The notes under the pieces: model-generated
Databases searched by the model: none
What the model saw: only the letters and a program-made list of their open reading frames with translations
Told to the model about the DNA's origin: nothing
In this document: positions 50,371 to 59,308 of the stretch, in pieces
Numbering within the stretch: position 1 is the first letter of the stretch
Layout: each line of letters opens with the position of its first letter
Translations under genes and position numbers: made by a program
Source of the DNA: Planktophila sp965267775
GTDB taxonomy: Bacteria > Actinomycetota > Actinomycetes > Nanopelagicales > Nanopelagicaceae
Assembly (NCBI GenBank): GCA_965267775.1
Contig: OZ254140.1
Span: forward strand, 372,001 to 436,000
Length of the DNA stretch: 64,000 nt
Reading direction: 5' to 3'

Positions 50371-51273
50371 ATGCAGTATGCACTTGCGGTTGATATCGGT
50401 GGAACAAAAGCCACAGTTGCAACAGTTGATACCGCCTTTAACATAATTGCGCGTCGAGAGATCTCTACTGGATCAGCACTTGATTTAGAGTCAGCTTTAG
50501 AGGCTGCTACGAATGAAGTCATTGATGCAACTGCCGGGGAATTAATCGGAGTTGGTATTGGATCTGCCGGTCCACTTGATGTAACTGCCGGAACAATTAG
50601 CCCGGTTAACATTCCAAGTTGGCGCCCATTCACAGTTGTTGACTTCTTCCGTACGCTCACAAAATCAGAGAATGTGGTCTTGCATGGTGATGGCATGGCT
50701 GTTGCAGATGCAGAACACCAACTTGGCGCAGGTCGTGGCAGCGAAAACATGCTCGGCATGGTTGTCTCAACAGGTGTCGGTGGTGGACTCGTTCTCAATG
50801 GAAAATTGATCTCTGGTGAATCAGGAAATGTAAGTTTCTTCGGCCATCACTCGATAAACCACACCGGCATTACCTGCGTATGCGGCCGTGTTGGATGCGT
50901 TGAAGCTTATGCAAGTGGTCCAAGCATGGTCAGGCGTGCGCAAGAACTTGGTTGGAGCTCTGAAAAAGCTGACTTCATTACCCTTGCCGAATCTGCTCGT
51001 AAGGCAGATTCACATGCCCGCAAGGCAATTGATGAAGGTGCGCACGCTCTTGCAGTTGGAATCATTAATGTTGCTGCAATTGCCGATCTTGAGTTAGTTG
51101 TGATCGGCGGGGGAGTATCACATGCGGGTGAGGTCTACTGGGAGCCGCTTTTAAAGTACATCGCCTCTGAATCAACTCATATTTCCTTCTTAAAGGAATT
51201 AAAGATTAAAAAGGCAGAGCTCTTGCGTGATGCTGGATTACTTGGCGCCGCATTAGGAGTCTTGCGACCCTAG
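50371..51273 (+). CDS. ROK family glucokinase/sugar kinase
   Basis: 300 residues. The ATP motif is ALAVDIGGTKATVA; the zinc motif CVCGRVGCVEAYASG is the ROK signature; VVSTGVGGGLVLNG and GHHSI complete the substrate site. Without a helix-turn-helix domain it is an enzyme, most likely glucokinase. It would feed glucose from glycogen or galactoside breakdown into glycolysis. It is convergent with the carboxylase gene, six bases away. Confidence 0.88.
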   Translation: MQYALAVDIGGTKATVATVDTAFNIIARREISTGSALDLESALEAATNEVIDATAGELIGVGIGSAGPLDVTAGTISPVNIPSWRPFTVVDFFRTLTKSENVVLHGDGMAVADAEHQLGAGRGSENMLGMVVSTGVGGGLVLNGKLISGESGNVSFFGHHSINHTGITCVCGRVGCVEAYASGPSMVRRAQELGWSSEKADFITLAESARKADSHARKAIDEGAHALAVGIINVAAIADLELVVIGGGVSHAGEVYWEPLLKYIASESTHISFLKELKIKKAELLRDAGLLGAALGVLRP

Positions 51274-51279
51274 TAATTT

Positions 51280-52674
51280 CTAAAGCGGAATATTGCCGTG
51301 ATTTCCACGGCGATGCGGAGCAGATGCAAGCGCTTGAACTAAAGCGGTACGTGTGCGATTTGGTTCGATGACCTCATCGACAGCGCCAATTTCAACTGCA
51401 GTGTTGATGCCGCCTGAAACTCGGTCGTGTTCTGCTGCTAGTTCTAACTCCATTGCAGCGCGCGCTTCCTCTGGCAGATCAGCAAGCAGCCGGCGGTGCA
51501 ATACGCGCACAGCAGCAACTGCGCCCATTACTGAAACCTCTGAGGTTGGCCATGCAAATGTTCGCGTTGCACCCAAGGACTTTGAATTCATTGCAACATA
51601 AGCTCCGCCATATGCCCGACGAGTAATCAGCGTGACGCGTGGGGCAACTGATTCTGCAAAGGCGTGGAGCAACTTCGCGCCACGGCGAACTGCGCCCTCC
51701 CACTCTTGTCCAGGGCCAGGTAAGAATCCAGTGACATCGGCAATGACAACCATTGGAATTCCGAAGGCATCACAAGTGCGTACAAAACGAGCTGCTTTCT
51801 CTGCAGCGGCTGCATCGAGAACTCCACCGATATGCGCAGGGTTATTCGCAATTACACCCACGGTGCGACCGCCGAGGCGACCAATCACGGTCGACATATT
51901 CTCTGCCCAGACAGGAAGTAGCTCGAGCTTCTCGCCATCGCTATCGAGAATTGCATCGATAAGCGGATGCACCTCATATGAACGCTTCTCTACCGGTGGA
52001 ACATGAACGCTTAAATCAGTATCAGTGATATCTGATGTGAAGTGTCCTTGATCAGCAAAGAGCGAGACGAGATCTTGAATCTCACTAAAGGCGACATCTT
52101 CCGTTGGTGCAATTACATGGGCAACACCGCTATTTTTTGAATGCGCTTCAGGTCCACCTAGAGCTGCAATATCAATATCTTCACCGGTCACCGATTTAAC
52201 TACATCAGGGCCGGTGACGAAGATGCGCCCCTCTGGAGCAAGAACAACGACATCGGTCAGTGCAGGACCGTAGGCGCCACCGCCTGCAGTAGGTCCGAGT
52301 ACCAGTGAGAGCTGAGGAATGCGACCGCTGGCAAGGACCATCGCTTGAAAGACTTCGCCAAATGCATTGAGCGAGAGGACTCCATCGCTTAAACGCGCAC
52401 CACCTGAGTGCCAAATTCCGATTATAGGAAGTTGATAGGCCATCGCTTCACGATAAGCGGCGAGGATGACATTCGAACCTTCGATTCCTAACGCACCAGA
52501 TTTTGATGTTGCATCGGATGCGAAGACAACAACTTTATTTCCATTGATGGCGCCTGTTGCGGCAATCATTCCGCAATCAGTGCGCGGGAGTAAGAATTGA
52601 AAAGTATCTGCATCAATGAGGCGCTTGATGCGGACCTCAGGATCACGGGCATCTAATGCGATGGGATCGCTCAT
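51280..52674 (-). CDS. Acyl-CoA carboxylase beta subunit (carboxyltransferase)
   Basis: 464 residues from the ATG at 52674. An upstream ATG at 52737 lies inside fabF and adds a non-conserved tail. A TACACT box six bases before 52674 supports the choice. The crotonase-like halves have SGGARLSDG, GPTAGGGAYGPALTD, GRLGGRTVGVIANNP and RRAYGGAYVAM. The end HRRGNHGNIPL is typical of actinobacterial AccD/PccB. It carboxylates acetyl- or propionyl-CoA; its place after fabF suggests malonyl-CoA supply for fatty acids. A biotinylated alpha subunit must be encoded elsewhere. Confidence 0.9.
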   Translation of the reverse strand: MSDPIALDARDPEVRIKRLIDADTFQFLLPRTDCGMIAATGAINGNKVVVFASDATSKSGALGIEGSNVILAAYREAMAYQLPIIGIWHSGGARLSDGVLSLNAFGEVFQAMVLASGRIPQLSLVLGPTAGGGAYGPALTDVVVLAPEGRIFVTGPDVVKSVTGEDIDIAALGGPEAHSKNSGVAHVIAPTEDVAFSEIQDLVSLFADQGHFTSDITDTDLSVHVPPVEKRSYEVHPLIDAILDSDGEKLELLPVWAENMSTVIGRLGGRTVGVIANNPAHIGGVLDAAAAEKAARFVRTCDAFGIPMVVIADVTGFLPGPGQEWEGAVRRGAKLLHAFAESVAPRVTLITRRAYGGAYVAMNSKSLGATRTFAWPTSEVSVMGAVAAVRVLHRRLLADLPEEARAAMELELAAEHDRVSGGINTAVEIGAVDEVIEPNRTRTALVQALASAPHRRGNHGNIPL

Positions 52675-52680
52675 GCCTAG

Positions 52681-52686
52681 AGTGTA
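52681..52686 (-). promoter_or_regulatory. -10 box of the carboxylase beta gene
   Basis: TACACT, then CTAGGC, then ATG on the minus strand, in the 16-base gap after fabF. Confidence 0.45.
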
Positions 52687-52690
52687 TAAC

Positions 52691-53929
52691 TTAGAGAGAG
52701 TTAAATACGAGGACGACGTTATGGCCACCGAAGCCAAATGAGTCGTTCAACGCAGCGATATCACCTGTAGGAAGTGCGCGAGGTGTGTCGCGTACAACAT
52801 CTACAGTCACAGCTGGATCTAAGTTTTCGATATTAATTGTTGGTGGTGCAAGGCGATCTTGAAGCGCCTTCACGAGGAATACAGATTCAATAGCACCGGC
52901 TCCACCAAGGAGATGTCCAGTCATTGACTTCGTTGCAGATACTGCAACGTGATCCGCATCTGCGCCGAGGGCCTTACGAAGTGCATTTGCTTCTGCAACA
53001 TCTCCTGCAGGAGTTGAGGTCGCATGAGCGTTGAGGTGAACAATATCTTTTGCTGTCATTCCAGCGTTCTGAAGTGCAAATTTAATTGCACGTTGCACTC
53101 CTGAACCTTCAGGATCTGGTGCCGCAATGTGATAACCATCAGATGTAAGACCTTGACCGCTGATCTCACAGTAAATCTTTGCACCGCGAGCTTTAGCGTG
53201 CTCATACTCTTCAAGTACAAGAATTCCGCCGCCCTCACCAAGTACAAATCCATCGCGATCGCGATCGTATGGACGTGAAGCGCGGGCTGGATCATCATTA
53301 CGAGTCGAGAGAGCCTTCATTGCAGCAAAGGCAGCCATTGGAAGTTGGTGACATGCCGCTTCGACTCCGCCGGTGACGACGATTTCGGCGCGGTTGTTCT
53401 TAATCATTTCAAAGGCATATCCAATTGCTTCAGCACCTGAGGCACATGCAGAGACAGGCGTGTGGACGCCAGCCTTAGCTTGAAGCTCAAGACCAACATT
53501 TGCAGCTGGTCCATTAGGCATCAACATTGGAACTGTATGAGGACTGACGCTACGAGCGCCCTTCTCATTGAGAATATTAAATTGATCCATCAGCGTGATG
53601 ACTCCGCCGATACCTGATGCGATCACAACACCGAGACGCTCTTTATCGAGATCGTCGGGAGATCCAGCATCTTTCCAAGCTTCGCGAGAGGCGATGAGGG
53701 CAAATTGTTCAGAGCGATCGAGGCGGCGCATCTCAACGCGCTCCATCTGCTCAGATGGTTCTGTCGCAACGCGCGCAGCGAAATGCACTGGAAGCATTTC
53801 ACGCCAATCATCGGTAAGGAGGCGGACTCCGCTCTGGCCGGCAAGAACTGCCTTCCAGGTTGAATCGACATCTCCACCGAGAGGTGTGGTTGCACCGAGA
53901 CCGGTGACCACTACGCGACGCTGTGACAT
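52691..53929 (-). CDS. fabF: Beta-ketoacyl-ACP synthase II
   Basis: 412 residues. Elongates acyl-ACP with malonyl-ACP. The Cys-His-His triad is seen in VSACASGAEA, HATSTPAGD and KSMTGHLLGGAGA; the N-terminus RRVVVTGLGATTPLGG and the C-terminal NDSFGFGGHN are diagnostic. It is part of the fabD-fabH-acpP-fabF run; the start follows AAAGGT. Confidence 0.95.
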   Translation of the reverse strand: MSQRRVVVTGLGATTPLGGDVDSTWKAVLAGQSGVRLLTDDWREMLPVHFAARVATEPSEQMERVEMRRLDRSEQFALIASREAWKDAGSPDDLDKERLGVVIASGIGGVITLMDQFNILNEKGARSVSPHTVPMLMPNGPAANVGLELQAKAGVHTPVSACASGAEAIGYAFEMIKNNRAEIVVTGGVEAACHQLPMAAFAAMKALSTRNDDPARASRPYDRDRDGFVLGEGGGILVLEEYEHAKARGAKIYCEISGQGLTSDGYHIAAPDPEGSGVQRAIKFALQNAGMTAKDIVHLNAHATSTPAGDVAEANALRKALGADADHVAVSATKSMTGHLLGGAGAIESVFLVKALQDRLAPPTINIENLDPAVTVDVVRDTPRALPTGDIAALNDSFGFGGHNVVLVFNSL

Positions 53930-53956
53930 ACCTTTAATTCCTTACTTAATTCGTTA

Positions 53957-54205
53957 TTAGTTAGATGCGTTGACGATGAAGTTAACGGCGTCGCCTACTG
54001 TGACGAGCTCAGTTACCTTCTCATCAGGAATCTTCACACCGAAACGCTCTTCACATGCAACTACAACTTCAACCATGCTGAGTGAGTCAACTTCGAGATC
54101 TTCTGTGAAGTTCTTATCGAGTTCGATTGATGCTGCTGGGATACCAGCTACTTCTTCAACGATCTCCTTGAGTCCTGCAAGTACATCTGCTTGTGCAAGC
54201 GCCAT
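53957..54205 (-). CDS. acpP: Acyl carrier protein
   Basis: 82 residues from the ATG at 54205. The phosphopantetheine Ser is in EVDSLSMVE. The protein is small and acidic with four helices. The start at 54205 is chosen over the ATG three codons upstream because AAGGA then lies eight bases away. It carries growing fatty acyl chains. It is preceded by a 122-base gap with a candidate promoter. Confidence 0.95.
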   Translation of the reverse strand: MALAQADVLAGLKEIVEEVAGIPAASIELDKNFTEDLEVDSLSMVEVVVACEERFGVKIPDEKVTELVTVGDAVNFIVNASN

Positions 54206-54235
54206 TATGTTCATCCTTTTCTATTGCTGATTTAC

Positions 54236-54263
54236 TTTATACATCTGAACGTCTATGTGAACA
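54236..54263 (-). promoter_or_regulatory. Candidate promoter of acpP
   Basis: On the minus strand TGTTCA and TATAAA are 16 bases apart, about 30 bases before the acpP start. The gene would then have a short normal leader with a Shine-Dalgarno. Confidence 0.35.
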
Positions 54264-54327
54264 GGGTTTTATTCTCTCCGAAAATAACGGCTACTTCCTA
54301 GTACCCGCGTGGAAAATCATTAATTTT

Positions 54328-55347
54328 TTATGGTTTTGGAGGAAGTTTGACTACTTGTCCCGCATAAACGAGACCTGCGCCATACCCAATAAGAAGTGCA
54401 ATCTTTCCGTGGAGCTCAGGATGTTTCTTGAGAAGTGCATCCATAGCTAGGGGAATCGAAGCGGCAGATGTATTTCCGTTGGTGCGAATGTCATCGGCGA
54501 TGATGACGCGCTCGGGCATATCCATCTCTTTCGCCATTGTTTCGATGATTCGAATATTTGCTTGGTGAGGAATAAAGGCATCGATGTCGTTCACGGTGAG
54601 ACCAGCAGCATCGAGGGCCTTAAGCGCCGCCTTGCTCATTGAAAATACTGCCCAGCGAAAGACCTTCTGTCCCTCTTGAGAGATATTTGGCCACTTCACA
54701 TCTGCCTTGGTGAGCTGAGTTTCAGTATTGCGAACATCAATCCATGAAGGGTTCATCTGAATCGCATCGCGGCTATCAGCATCTGATCCCCATTCAACGG
54801 GTCCAATACCTGCTTCGTTAGATTCACCAATGATTACTGCTCCAGCACCATCAGCGAAGATAAATGCCGTTGCACGATCAGATGGATCTGTGAAATCTGA
54901 AATCTTCTCCGCGCCAATAACAAGAACCTTCTTTGATGTGCCTGCCTTCACAAAGTCATGGGCCATAGAAACTGCATAACAGAAACCAGCACAAGCGGCG
55001 TTGATATCAAAGGCTGCAGCCTTTGGATTACCAAGGCGCTGCAAGAGCGCAGTTGCAGCAGATGGCGCCTGAAAAGGAAAGGTAATAGTTGCAACGATGA
55101 CGGTATCAACATCATCAATTGTTAAGTGCGCATTCTTCAAGGCATCTTCTGCCGCCCAAATCGCCATATCAAGAAGAGTCTCTGATTCATCTGCAAAGCG
55201 ACGGCTCTCGATTCCGGTGCGCTGCTGAATCCACTCATCGCTTGATTCGATGCGATCGACGATCTCTGAGTTAGGTACGAGTCGCTTTGGGCGATAAGAG
55301 CCGACTGCGAGTATCTGACTTTCGCTACCTGTACGTGTCTTGATGCT
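54328..55347 (-). CDS. fabH: Beta-ketoacyl-ACP synthase III
   Basis: 339 residues from a TTG at 55347, which lies one base after the fabD stop with GGAGG eight bases upstream. Upstream in-frame ATGs would lie inside fabD. FabH starts fatty-acid synthesis by joining acetyl- or branched acyl-CoA to malonyl-ACP. The triad is Cys in NAACAGFCYA, His in PHQANIRI and Asn in NGNTSAASIP. Confidence 0.93.
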   Translation of the reverse strand, partial: SIKTRTGSESQILAVGSYRPKRLVPNSEIVDRIESSDEWIQQRTGIESRRFADESETLLDMAIWAAEDALKNAHLTIDDVDTVIVATITFPFQAPSAATALLQRLGNPKAAAFDINAACAGFCYAVSMAHDFVKAGTSKKVLVIGAEKISDFTDPSDRATAFIFADGAGAVIIGESNEAGIGPVEWGSDADSRDAIQMNPSWIDVRNTETQLTKADVKWPNISQEGQKVFRWAVFSMSKAALKALDAAGLTVNDIDAFIPHQANIRIIETMAKEMDMPERVIIADDIRTNGNTSAASIPLAMDALLKKHPELHGKIALLIGYGAGLVYAGQVVKLPPKP

Positions 55348-55351
55348 CAAC

Positions 55352-56260
55352 TTACTTACCTCCATGTGTAAGAGCGAATGCAGATGCTGCTTCAAGTTCT
55401 GCCGGTGACTTCAACGCTAATTGTTCGATAGTAGGAACAGCTCGCTTAATAAGTCCAACGAGAGTTCCAGCTGGAGCGACTTCAATTACTCCTGACACGC
55501 CTTGTGCAGCAAGCGTCTCCATGCAGAGATCCCAACGAACAGGGTTTGCAATCTGATTAACGATGCGATCGAGAATTTCGCGGCCAGATGTAATAACGGC
55601 TCCATCTTTATTCGAGATCACTCCAACGTGGGCATCGCTCACCTGCATGCTCGCAGCAAGTGCGCGCATCGGTTCGACTGCCGGTTGCATATAAGAAGTA
55701 TGGAACGCTCCTGCCACCGCAAGCGCTCGGACACGTGCGCCTTCTGGAGCAAGTGAGGCAAGGGCTGCGAGATCTCCAGCAGCGACAATTTGGCCGCCTC
55801 CGTTGTCATTTGCCGCAACAAGTCCAGCGTCAGCAATCGCTTTAAGAACTACCTCGCGATCTCCACCGAGCACGGCAGACATGCCTGCAGGGGCAAGTGC
55901 GGCAGCTTTTGCCATCTCAACTCCGCGAGTGCGTACTAACTTCATTGCATCAAGGGGAGTAAGAACACCGGCAAATGCTGCAGCTGTAATTTCACCTACA
56001 GAGTGGCCTGCGACGAGAGAAAATTTTCCATTAACACCGAGGGCGCGACCACTTAATAATCCTGCTGCAACGATAAGCGGTTGAGCATTGGCGGTGTCTT
56101 TAATCTCTTCCGCATCTGCATGAACTCCGAGATGAACGAGATCTAGACCAATTGCATCAGACCATTCAATCAATAGCTCTTTGCTCTGCGCATCCTCAAT
56201 CCAAGGAGCGAGCATTCCTGGAGTCTGAGCTCCTTGCCCGGGGGCGATAATTGCTAGCAC
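55352..56260 (-). CDS. fabD: Malonyl-CoA:ACP transacylase
   Basis: 302 residues. Moves malonyl from CoA to ACP. The N-terminus is APGQGAQTPGM, the nucleophile site is GHSVGE, and the second catalytic residue is His in VAGAFHTSYM. The GTG start is preceded by a TATATT box at six bases. It is the first gene of the fatty-acid block. Confidence 0.94.
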   Translation of the reverse strand: MLAIIAPGQGAQTPGMLAPWIEDAQSKELLIEWSDAIGLDLVHLGVHADAEEIKDTANAQPLIVAAGLLSGRALGVNGKFSLVAGHSVGEITAAAFAGVLTPLDAMKLVRTRGVEMAKAAALAPAGMSAVLGGDREVVLKAIADAGLVAANDNGGGQIVAAGDLAALASLAPEGARVRALAVAGAFHTSYMQPAVEPMRALAASMQVSDAHVGVISNKDGAVITSGREILDRIVNQIANPVRWDLCMETLAAQGVSGVIEVAPAGTLVGLIKRAVPTIEQLALKSPAELEAASAFALTHGGK

Positions 56261-56266
56261 TTGAGA

Positions 56267-56272
56267 AATATA
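56267..56272 (-). promoter_or_regulatory. -10 box of fabD (fatty-acid operon)
   Basis: TATATT, then TCTCAA, then GTG on the minus strand. Confidence 0.55.
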
Positions 56273-56308
56273 TTGCGTTGGCAGATATACCGCCTAGTAC
56301 TCAGCGAG

Positions 56309-58423
56309 TTAGTGGCGTGTAACGAGCCACACCTGAGCGCAATGTGGGGCGACAGATACCTTTACTTCAGGTTGTTGGATCTGTGGTTCATGCATCGTCA
56401 CCGTAGATGCAGCGTCGAATATTCGTCGATAGCTAGATCCCCACTGCGAATTAGGAAGGGTAAAGAATGTCTCTTCACTTGATGAGTTAAGAAGTAGAAG
56501 TAATCCGCGATCTGGTCCTGCATCGATAAAGACCGTCAAGCTGCGCTTATCTCCATCGCCCCAATGTTCATCAGTCATCTCACGTCCGCCGAGGCTAAAC
56601 CAGGCAATATCTTTTCTCTGAGTTCCAAGGTCAACGCGGCCGGTGAAGAATTCAGCTGCGATATCTGCAAGATAAGTTTTACGAATGCGTGCAAGTTCTG
56701 CGACCGCCTCACGCATATCAATCTCTTCATCATTGAGATCCCACTTATTTGCCCAACCACCCATAAATGTTTCGGGGGAGTCTGGAATACCAATATGCAT
56801 ATCTCGAGGCATGGAGTAAGAATTATTAGATCCATTTTGCGAACGTGAAATCTCATCACCCATCGTGATCATAGGAACACCTGCTGAGAGCATTAACGTT
56901 GCCATAATCGATTTCTTCAGAGAGTGGCGATATGAGTTGATAGTGGGATCGTCGCTTGGTCCTTCAACTCCAAGATTCCATGTGCGGTTATCGTTGGAGC
57001 CATCGCGATTATCTTCAAGGTTGGGATCATTATGCTTCTGCGAATACATCACGAGATCTGCAAGGCTAAAACCATCATGTGCTGTAACGAAGTTGATTGA
57101 TGATGTTGGGCCGCGGTAATAGAAGATGTCAGATGAGCCGCTGATTCCAGATGCGAGGTCAGATACACCTTCCCCATATCCACGCGCTAAGTCACCGAGC
57201 CAGAATTGGCGAACCGAGTCGCGATAGCGGTCATTCCACTCACGCCATGGATGCGGAAAATCTCCCAACGAGTAACGAGTGATATCCCACGGCTCTGCAA
57301 TCATTTTGAAGTTACGCAGGACAGAGTCAGATTCAATTGCAGACATCAGGGATGAATTAAATGCAGAGTTACTCGTATAGAGAGCAGTTGCGAGATCAAA
57401 TCGGAAGCCATCGACGCCAATTACTTCTACCCACCAGCGCAGAGAATCAATAATGTGGCGCACTGCGTGGGGATTACTTGCAGCCAAAGTATTTCCGCAC
57501 CCCGTTACATCGAGATAATTTCCATTGTTATCTTGGCGGTACCACGCCTTGTTGTCGATTCCCTTAAATGAGAGCGTCGGTCCGCCAACGCCGCCTTCCG
57601 CGGTGTGGTTGTAGACGACATCGAGGTAGACCTCAATGCCAGATTCATGTAATCGATCTACAGATTCTTGAAGCTCAGATATTGGATCATCTGTTGCTGC
57701 ATATTCTGCATGAGGCGCCGAGAATGCAATCGCGTTATATCCCCAATGATTCTTACGACCGCGATTCCAGATTGTAGGTTCAGTTGCATATGAATGAATT
57801 GGAAGTAACTCGATAGCGGTCACACCTAGATGTTGTAGGTGTGCAATTGTGCTTTCATGGCCGAGCGCCTTATAAGTTCCGCGTTCTTCAACTGGAATGC
57901 GAGTGTTCTTTGCTGTTAACCCTTGAACATGTGCCTCATAAATAACCGTTGAGGTCCACGATGTAAGTGGGCGATGAATCTCGCGCGGCGCAAAATCAGT
58001 GACAACTGAGTAAGGAACATATCCAGCGCTATCTCGGTTATCGCGAAGTGCGATATCTCCATTGCCGACCGCATCTTCTGCTACATGGCCATAAATTTCT
58101 GGCACATATTGGAGAGCGCCATCGAAGCGGTGGGTATATGGATCGATCAATAGCTTTGCTGCATTAAAACGTGTTCCATATTCAGGTTGCCATGGACCGT
58201 AGACGCGGTAGCCATAACGCTGTCCTGCTCGAACGCCAGCGAGGTAGCCATGCCAGATTGGGCCATTGCGGTGCTTGAGGGCAAAGCGGGTCTCGACCAA
58301 CTTCCCATTGACCTCATTGAAGAGGCAGAGCTCAACGGCATCGGCGGCATTGCTCCAGATCGCAAAATTGCAGCCCCCATCGGTCAGAGTGGCCCCAAGG
58401 GTTCTGGGATCGGCTGGATGCAT
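56309..58423 (-). CDS. glgX: Glycogen debranching enzyme
   Basis: 704 residues, normal for GlgX. An N-terminal CBM48 (LGATLTDGGCNFAIWS) precedes a GH13 barrel with DVVYNHTAEGG, the nucleophile Asp in GVDGFRFDLA, the acid Glu in MIAEPWD and FVTAHDGFSLADL. It cuts alpha-1,6 branches of glycogen already trimmed by phosphorylase. It points to a glycogen store. A weak CAGACT box lies six bases before the ATG. Confidence 0.94.
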   Translation of the reverse strand: MHPADPRTLGATLTDGGCNFAIWSNAADAVELCLFNEVNGKLVETRFALKHRNGPIWHGYLAGVRAGQRYGYRVYGPWQPEYGTRFNAAKLLIDPYTHRFDGALQYVPEIYGHVAEDAVGNGDIALRDNRDSAGYVPYSVVTDFAPREIHRPLTSWTSTVIYEAHVQGLTAKNTRIPVEERGTYKALGHESTIAHLQHLGVTAIELLPIHSYATEPTIWNRGRKNHWGYNAIAFSAPHAEYAATDDPISELQESVDRLHESGIEVYLDVVYNHTAEGGVGGPTLSFKGIDNKAWYRQDNNGNYLDVTGCGNTLAASNPHAVRHIIDSLRWWVEVIGVDGFRFDLATALYTSNSAFNSSLMSAIESDSVLRNFKMIAEPWDITRYSLGDFPHPWREWNDRYRDSVRQFWLGDLARGYGEGVSDLASGISGSSDIFYYRGPTSSINFVTAHDGFSLADLVMYSQKHNDPNLEDNRDGSNDNRTWNLGVEGPSDDPTINSYRHSLKKSIMATLMLSAGVPMITMGDEISRSQNGSNNSYSMPRDMHIGIPDSPETFMGGWANKWDLNDEEIDMREAVAELARIRKTYLADIAAEFFTGRVDLGTQRKDIAWFSLGGREMTDEHWGDGDKRSLTVFIDAGPDRGLLLLLNSSSEETFFTLPNSQWGSSYRRIFDAASTVTMHEPQIQQPEVKVSVAPHCAQVWLVTRH

Positions 58424-58456
58424 GGGGCCAGTCTGCCTTGTGCGCGAGCGTAAACG

Positions 58457-59308
58457 TTACGAAACGCGCTCGTTGACCTCGCTAATTGTGGACTTTATCG
58501 GCTTCTTCTCAAATTCTGGAAAGTAGAGCTCTGCCTGATTTGATGTGCGTAGCCTCATCACGATCGCGCAGAGCTCTGCCGCCATCAGAAGCAATATGGC
58601 GGGTAGCAGATCGAAGCTTCTTTTGAAGAACCACGGTGTTCCATTTTTAACCATCCAAAGGATTGAGTCTTTGCGTGAGCGGTTATTGGATGTAGAAAAT
58701 TGAACTGCATTAACTTCAAACCCTCTTTCGACTAGCAGGTTTGCGAATTCAGATGCGAGAAATTGATGGCCAATCCGACTCGGATGCATCCGATCGACGT
58801 GCCATTTTTGGCGATCATAAATATTTGAGAGCGATCGAGTCTGGAGCAGGATTGATTGATAGCGGTGAGCCAATTTTCGTGTGATTTGATTGACAGTGTT
58901 TACGCGGCGGTCGCAGACTCGCTTCAGGAGTGATGGCATTGGCACAATTTGAGTCGGATCATGAAGCTCGAGAAGCATTGAGACCGCTCCTGCAGCCTCA
59001 ATCTGGCGAAGTGTTTCGTTAAGGTTCTCTTCAAAGATTCTAGGATTGAAGCCATTTCTTAGTATGTCATTTCCACCTACGATGACTGCGACAAGGTCTG
59101 GTGACTCGATTAAAATCTTTGGTAGCTGGTCATGAAGTACTTCAAATGATTGCGCACCTGGGCGCGACACATTGAGATATGAAACAGGCTCACCGAAAGC
59201 TTGAACCAAGTGATATCCCCACCCGAAATAATTTCCATTTTTATCGGAATCTCCCACACCGGAGGCAGCGCTATCTCCAATGATGCAGAATGTCGTGAAG
59301 TTCTTCAT
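58457..59308 (-). CDS. SGNH/GDSL hydrolase with C-terminal membrane anchor
   Basis: 283 residues. The SGNH blocks are IIGDSAASG (nucleophile Ser), GGND and the catalytic Asp-His in VDRMHPSRIGH. There is no signal peptide, but a hydrophobic segment (LLPAILLLMAAELCAIVM) lies near residues 235-255. The start abuts the stop of the upstream glycosyltransferase gene. It probably removes or adds acyl groups on a glycan or glycolipid made by the two glycosyltransferases. Confidence 0.8.
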   Translation of the reverse strand: MKNFTTFCIIGDSAASGVGDSDKNGNYFGWGYHLVQAFGEPVSYLNVSRPGAQSFEVLHDQLPKILIESPDLVAVIVGGNDILRNGFNPRIFEENLNETLRQIEAAGAVSMLLELHDPTQIVPMPSLLKRVCDRRVNTVNQITRKLAHRYQSILLQTRSLSNIYDRQKWHVDRMHPSRIGHQFLASEFANLLVERGFEVNAVQFSTSNNRSRKDSILWMVKNGTPWFFKRSFDLLPAILLLMAAELCAIVMRLRTSNQAELYFPEFEKKPIKSTISEVNERVS

